DNA of 6,743 nucleotides from an uncultured bacterium (lineage in GTDB: Bacteria; Cyanobacteriota; Vampirovibrionia; Gastranaerophilales; Gastranaerophilaceae), in assembly GCA_937894665.1 (NCBI GenBank), contig CALAWF010000223.1:1-6743 (forward strand), in the 5' to 3' direction. Below the pieces are notes generated by a model. The model was not told where the DNA came from, did no database searches, and saw only the letters and a list, made by a program, of their open reading frames with translations. Below are positions 4,624-6,743 of the stretch, in pieces (within the stretch, counting starts at the first letter, position 1; every line of letters begins with the position of its first letter). The translations under genes and the position numbers were made by a program.

Positions 4624-5163
4624 TTAAACTAGCGATTTAATTGCAAGCAAAATTAGAATTACACCACCTGTAATTTCTAAATATTTTGATGGAATATTTT
4701 TGATAAAATTTCCGCTCCAAAAACCACAAATTGACATCAAAAATGATGCTAAACCAATCAAACTAACTGATAATGCTAAACTTGCTCCAGTTAGTCTAAT
4801 TGTTGCCCCAGAAACGAGTGCATCAATACTTGTTGCAATCCCAAGTCCGCATAAACATTTCCAACCAATACACTGAACTTCTTCCTCTTTTGGAGCAAAT
4901 GAATCAACTATAAATTTTAACCCCAGAATTAAAAAGATTCCGAAAACAATCCATTTGCTGAATGGAACAATTAGTTTGTATAAAGAATTTGTTCCGACAT
5001 AACCGATTGCCGGCATGAAGCCTTGAAAAAATCCCATTGTTAGAGCTAAATTTAAAGAATTTTTTAGTCTATTATTTTTGAAAATCAAACCTTGAGAAAA
5101 AGAAACAATAAAGCAATCGATTCCTAAAGCTATTGCAAGTAAAATTATATCAATTAAAGTCAA
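4624..5163 (-). CDS. mntP: MntP-family manganese efflux pump
   Basis: This is a 179-residue inner-membrane protein of the MntP (YebN, DUF204) family, which exports Mn2+ and protects against manganese excess. Six hydrophobic segments are visible (about 3-25, 36-56, 66-88, 101-120, 126-149, 161-178), arranged as two similar halves. Each half carries the family motif: ALGIDCFIVSFSQG (12-25) and GIATSIDALVSG (108-119). Asp16 and Asp114 are the expected membrane aspartates, and Asp16 has the same number as the functionally important residue in E. coli MntP. FFQGFMPAIGY (45-55) is also conserved. The start is TTG, chosen because GAGGT lies 5 bases upstream and the length fits the family. The first 14 bases overlap the end of the DUF4127 gene, so the two are probably cotranscribed and translationally coupled. 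Its 3' end lies 2 bases from the convergent prepilin stop. Confidence 0.93.
   Translation of the reverse strand: MTLIDIILLAIALGIDCFIVSFSQGLIFKNNRLKNSLNLALTMGFFQGFMPAIGYVGTNSLYKLIVPFSKWIVFGIFLILGLKFIVDSFAPKEEEVQCIGWKCLCGLGIATSIDALVSGATIRLTGASLALSVSLIGLASFLMSICGFWSGNFIKNIPSKYLEITGGVILILLAIKSLV
4653..4680. terminator. AT-rich hairpin inside the mntP 3' end, possible convergent terminator
   Basis: TTAGAATTACA (4653-4663) pairs with TGTAATTTCTAA (4669-4680) around a CCACC loop, giving 11 base pairs with one bulged base. On the plus strand it is followed by ATATTTTGA, 32 bases after the prepilin stop, so it could end prepilin transcription inside mntP. The stem has few G-C pairs and the T-tract is poor. 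It is coding sequence on the other strand and may be chance. Confidence 0.25.
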
Positions 5164-6493
5164 CTTCTACCTCAAACAATCTTTCCCAAGGAAATTTGTA
5201 ATTTACGGAGATTTTGGTGTTTAAAACATTTTCAAGTTCTTTTTCAAAATCTTTCATAAGTTCTGTTGTTTTTGCGATGTTAGGTTTTTCAAGTTTTTGG
5301 CGAATGTTTGCTTGATATGCCCAGTCATCTAAAAATCTGGTGATTTGTAATTTTTTGAACGCATTTTCATTATATTTTTTTGCAAAAAATTTCATTTTTG
5401 CTCCACAAATTAAACTTCCAAGAGAGTTTGCTGATGTGTTCCAAGCTGAATATCCATAGAAATTTTTATCTTCAATTTTATTTTTAAATAATTCTTTTAC
5501 AAAATTGTTATCTGCTCCGTTTGCGAATCTTACATCTGCAATTATATATGGTTTGTCCGGTGTTTGGAATGTTTTTGAAAAACTTTCGGTTCCGACTTTC
5601 ATAACAATTTCACCTTGATTATTTTTGAAATTATTGATGTATAAAATTATGTCTGCATTTTCTTCATCTGTTGCTTTGCAACCGGCAAGTTCAATTTGCC
5701 CAAGAACACTTTTTTCTATTGAAACATCTTCGTAGTTTGAGATTAAATCTTTGCATTCCGGTTCTAAAAATTTTGGACAAATTTTAATTTCACCTTGGAT
5801 TGCACGAGAAAGTAAGCTCAATGGAATTTCATCTGCTCCGGTTTTTGTGTATGCCCCCATTTTTTCTAAAACTTGTGCTTCCTGAACGTTAAACCCATAT
5901 TCTGCACAATCATCTTTTGAAAAAATAAAGGTATCAAATAAGCCTTCTTTTTGCCATTTGAGATAAACTTTATTTATTTCAAAATTTCTTCTGCGTGTTT
6001 CGATATAGTCATCCAAAATTTCAGAAGGAATTAGATTTGTGATGCAACTTTCACGTCTTCCCTCGTGGGTGTGGTATGAGTATGCAAAAATCTTTTTTCC
6101 CCATTTTGACCAGTATTCTTTTTCTTCTTCATTATAATTGTTATTAGAAATTCGCATAATACTGGAAAATGCGTAAATTTTTGCCTCTTTACCCTCTAAG
6201 ATTTCTTTTAGGGTATCAATTCTTTCTTTTATTTGCTCAAAAGTTTCAGGACATCTTCTCGACGGAATTAATCCTCCATATGCAAGTGTATCAAGTGATA
6301 AAATAATTGCATCCAATTTAGGAAGAGAAATTAACCACTCAAAAAGGTGATTAATGTCTGCCTCTTTTTTCAAATCCCCAAGATATTTTCTATCAGGAAT
6401 ATAAAATTCTATGCTCTCGTCAATTTCTGCTAACAACTTTGGCAGTGTATAGCAAACCGGTCTATTGTCAATTGGTACAAATGCAAGTTTCAT
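5150..6493 (-). CDS. DUF4127 family protein, function unknown
   Basis: This 447-residue protein, without evident signal peptide or membrane segment, carries the hallmarks of DUF4127 in order: VPIDNRPVC (6-14), LSLDTLAYGGLIPSR (65-79), SKDDCAEYG (192-200), TGADEIPLSLLSR (218-230), ADVRFANGADNNF (319-331), YSAWNTSANSLG (348-359) and FPWERLFEVEV (434-444). The many conserved Asp, Arg, Asn and Glu residues suggest an enzyme, possibly metal-dependent, but no reaction is established that I know of. It is somewhat shorter than the roughly 500 residues I recall for the family, with no sign of truncation. The ATG at 6493 has no ribosome site, and a consensus promoter ends 6 bases upstream, indicating a leaderless mRNA. 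Its last codons contain the ribosome site and TTG start of mntP, so it probably works in the same unit. A role in manganese handling is only inference from this pairing. Confidence 0.9.
   Translation of the reverse strand: MKLAFVPIDNRPVCYTLPKLLAEIDESIEFYIPDRKYLGDLKKEADINHLFEWLISLPKLDAIILSLDTLAYGGLIPSRRCPETFEQIKERIDTLKEILEGKEAKIYAFSSIMRISNNNYNEEEKEYWSKWGKKIFAYSYHTHEGRRESCITNLIPSEILDDYIETRRRNFEINKVYLKWQKEGLFDTFIFSKDDCAEYGFNVQEAQVLEKMGAYTKTGADEIPLSLLSRAIQGEIKICPKFLEPECKDLISNYEDVSIEKSVLGQIELAGCKATDEENADIILYINNFKNNQGEIVMKVGTESFSKTFQTPDKPYIIADVRFANGADNNFVKELFKNKIEDKNFYGYSAWNTSANSLGSLICGAKMKFFAKKYNENAFKKLQITRFLDDWAYQANIRQKLEKPNIAKTTELMKDFEKELENVLNTKISVNYKFPWERLFEVEVDFN
5169..5173 (-). promoter_or_regulatory. 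Ribosome binding site that fixes the mntP TTG start
   Basis: Read on the minus strand, GAGGT lies 5 bases before TTG (5163-5161), inside the DUF4127 codons for Phe-Glu-Val near its C-terminus. It is the clearest ribosome site near this start, supports the non-ATG initiation codon, and fits coupling to translation of the upstream gene. Confidence 0.75.
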
Positions 6494-6499
6494 ATTTTA

Positions 6500-6528
6500 A
6501 TTGTATGCTAAAATATATGATGTGTAAA
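6500..6528 (-). promoter_or_regulatory. Sigma-70-type promoter of the DUF4127-mntP unit
   Basis: On the minus strand TTTACA (6528-6523) and TACAAT (6505-6500) are separated by 17 bases. The -10 box ends 6 bases before the DUF4127 ATG, so transcription should begin at or next to the start codon. It overlaps the divergent promoter of the methyltransferase gene. Confidence 0.65.
6506..6514 (+). promoter_or_regulatory. Extended -10 promoter of the ubiE/menG-like gene
   Basis: TGC-TAAAAT (6506-6514) is an extended -10 element without a clear -35. The start of transcription would fall near 6521, leaving a leader of about 19 bases that includes the GGAG ribosome site at 6530-6533. The element lies within the spacer of the divergent DUF4127 promoter, so both cannot be occupied at once. 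Confidence 0.45.
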
Positions 6529-6539
6529 TGGAGAAAATC

Positions 6540-6743
6540 ATGACTTGCGACAAAAGTACAGAACGAATTCAAAAAATGTTTGATGAAATTTCTAAATATT
6601 ATGACAAAATGAATAATATTATTTCTTTGGGTTGCCACTATATTATAAAATTTTTGGCAATAAGAAAGTTAGACCTAAAACCGCGTTCAATGGTTTTGGA
6701 TTTGTGCTGCGGTACGGGCGATTTTACTCAAATTATTTCAAAG
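6540..6743 (+). CDS. UbiE/MenG-type quinone C-methyltransferase, N-terminal part (cut by window edge)
   Basis: The frame stays open for 68 codons to the right edge. Residues 13-33 (MFDEISKYYDKMNNIISLGC, then His) match the first UbiE/MenG signature, FD.....YD.MN..SLG.H. VLDLCCGTGDF (52-62) is motif I of the S-adenosylmethionine-binding Rossmann fold. Family members methylate demethylmenaquinone or the benzoquinol precursor of ubiquinone at the membrane surface. The LDLCCGTGD form resembles the LDLCCGSGD of cyanobacterial and plastid MenG, as I recall it. The ATG at 6540 is chosen because GGAG lies 6 bases upstream. The gene is divergent from DUF4127. The missing C-terminal half holds the second signature, so substrate and exact orthology stay open; another small-molecule methyltransferase of this superfamily is possible. 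Confidence 0.85.
   Translation, partial: MTCDKSTERIQKMFDEISKYYDKMNNIISLGCHYIIKFLAIRKLDLKPRSMVLDLCCGTGDFTQIISK

Noticed and set aside
6494..6539. yybP-ykoY manganese riboswitch controlling mntP
   Set aside because: The DUF4127-mntP leader is at most a few bases long and the gap is only 46 bases, far too short for this riboswitch. No space exists before mntP either, since it overlaps DUF4127.

Overview
This is an AT-rich window from a bacterium. The best guess is the non-photosynthetic Cyanobacteriota lineage (Melainabacteria/Vampirovibrionia, order Gastranaerophilales). The pointers are a short-leader, cysteine-rich prepilin of a type that lineage carries in large numbers, a cyanobacterial-style LDLCCGTGD motif in a MenG/UbiE-like methyltransferase, a long PPi-dependent phosphofructokinase, and a flagellar/type III export ATPase. 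The lineage call is inference from remembered family features, because no database search was possible.

Layout. Bases 1-684 (minus strand) hold the N-terminal half of a FliI/SctN-type export ATPase that runs off the left edge. Bases 685-1089 are a gene-poor stretch holding the ATPase promoter, period-8 repeats, two hairpin elements and the terminator of the next gene. Two monocistronic-looking energy-metabolism genes follow on the minus strand: pfp (1090-2772) and adk (2971-3636), each ending in a clear intrinsic terminator. A plus-strand prepilin gene (3914-4621) has a near-consensus sigma-70 promoter. It meets mntP (4624-5163, minus) tail to tail with only 2 bases between the stop codons. 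mntP overlaps the end of a DUF4127 gene (5150-6493, minus) by 14 bases and starts at TTG, so these two form one translationally coupled unit. A 46-base divergent promoter region separates DUF4127 from the first 68 codons of a ubiE/menG-type methyltransferase (6540-6743, plus).

How the genes work together. pfp and adk fit a PPi-based glycolysis in which adenylate kinase balances AMP, ADP and ATP. DUF4127 and the manganese exporter MntP are tied by the overlap, the strongest hint in the window to a link for a family of unknown function. The ATPase and the prepilin belong to separate surface or secretion machines whose other parts are not here.

Themes beyond the genes. (1) Good promoters sit so close to ATG codons that the ATPase and DUF4127 mRNAs should be leaderless; neither has a Shine-Dalgarno sequence. 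(2) All three larger intergenic gaps (685-1089, 2773-2970, 3637-3913) carry related ATAAG/GGGAATAAG repeats with an 8-base period, including one exact 26-base repeat pair. (3) A palindromic AGCGAAGCGAAGAATCC-type element lies beside a second hairpin in the first gap. I found no CRISPR array, tRNA, rRNA or insertion sequence.
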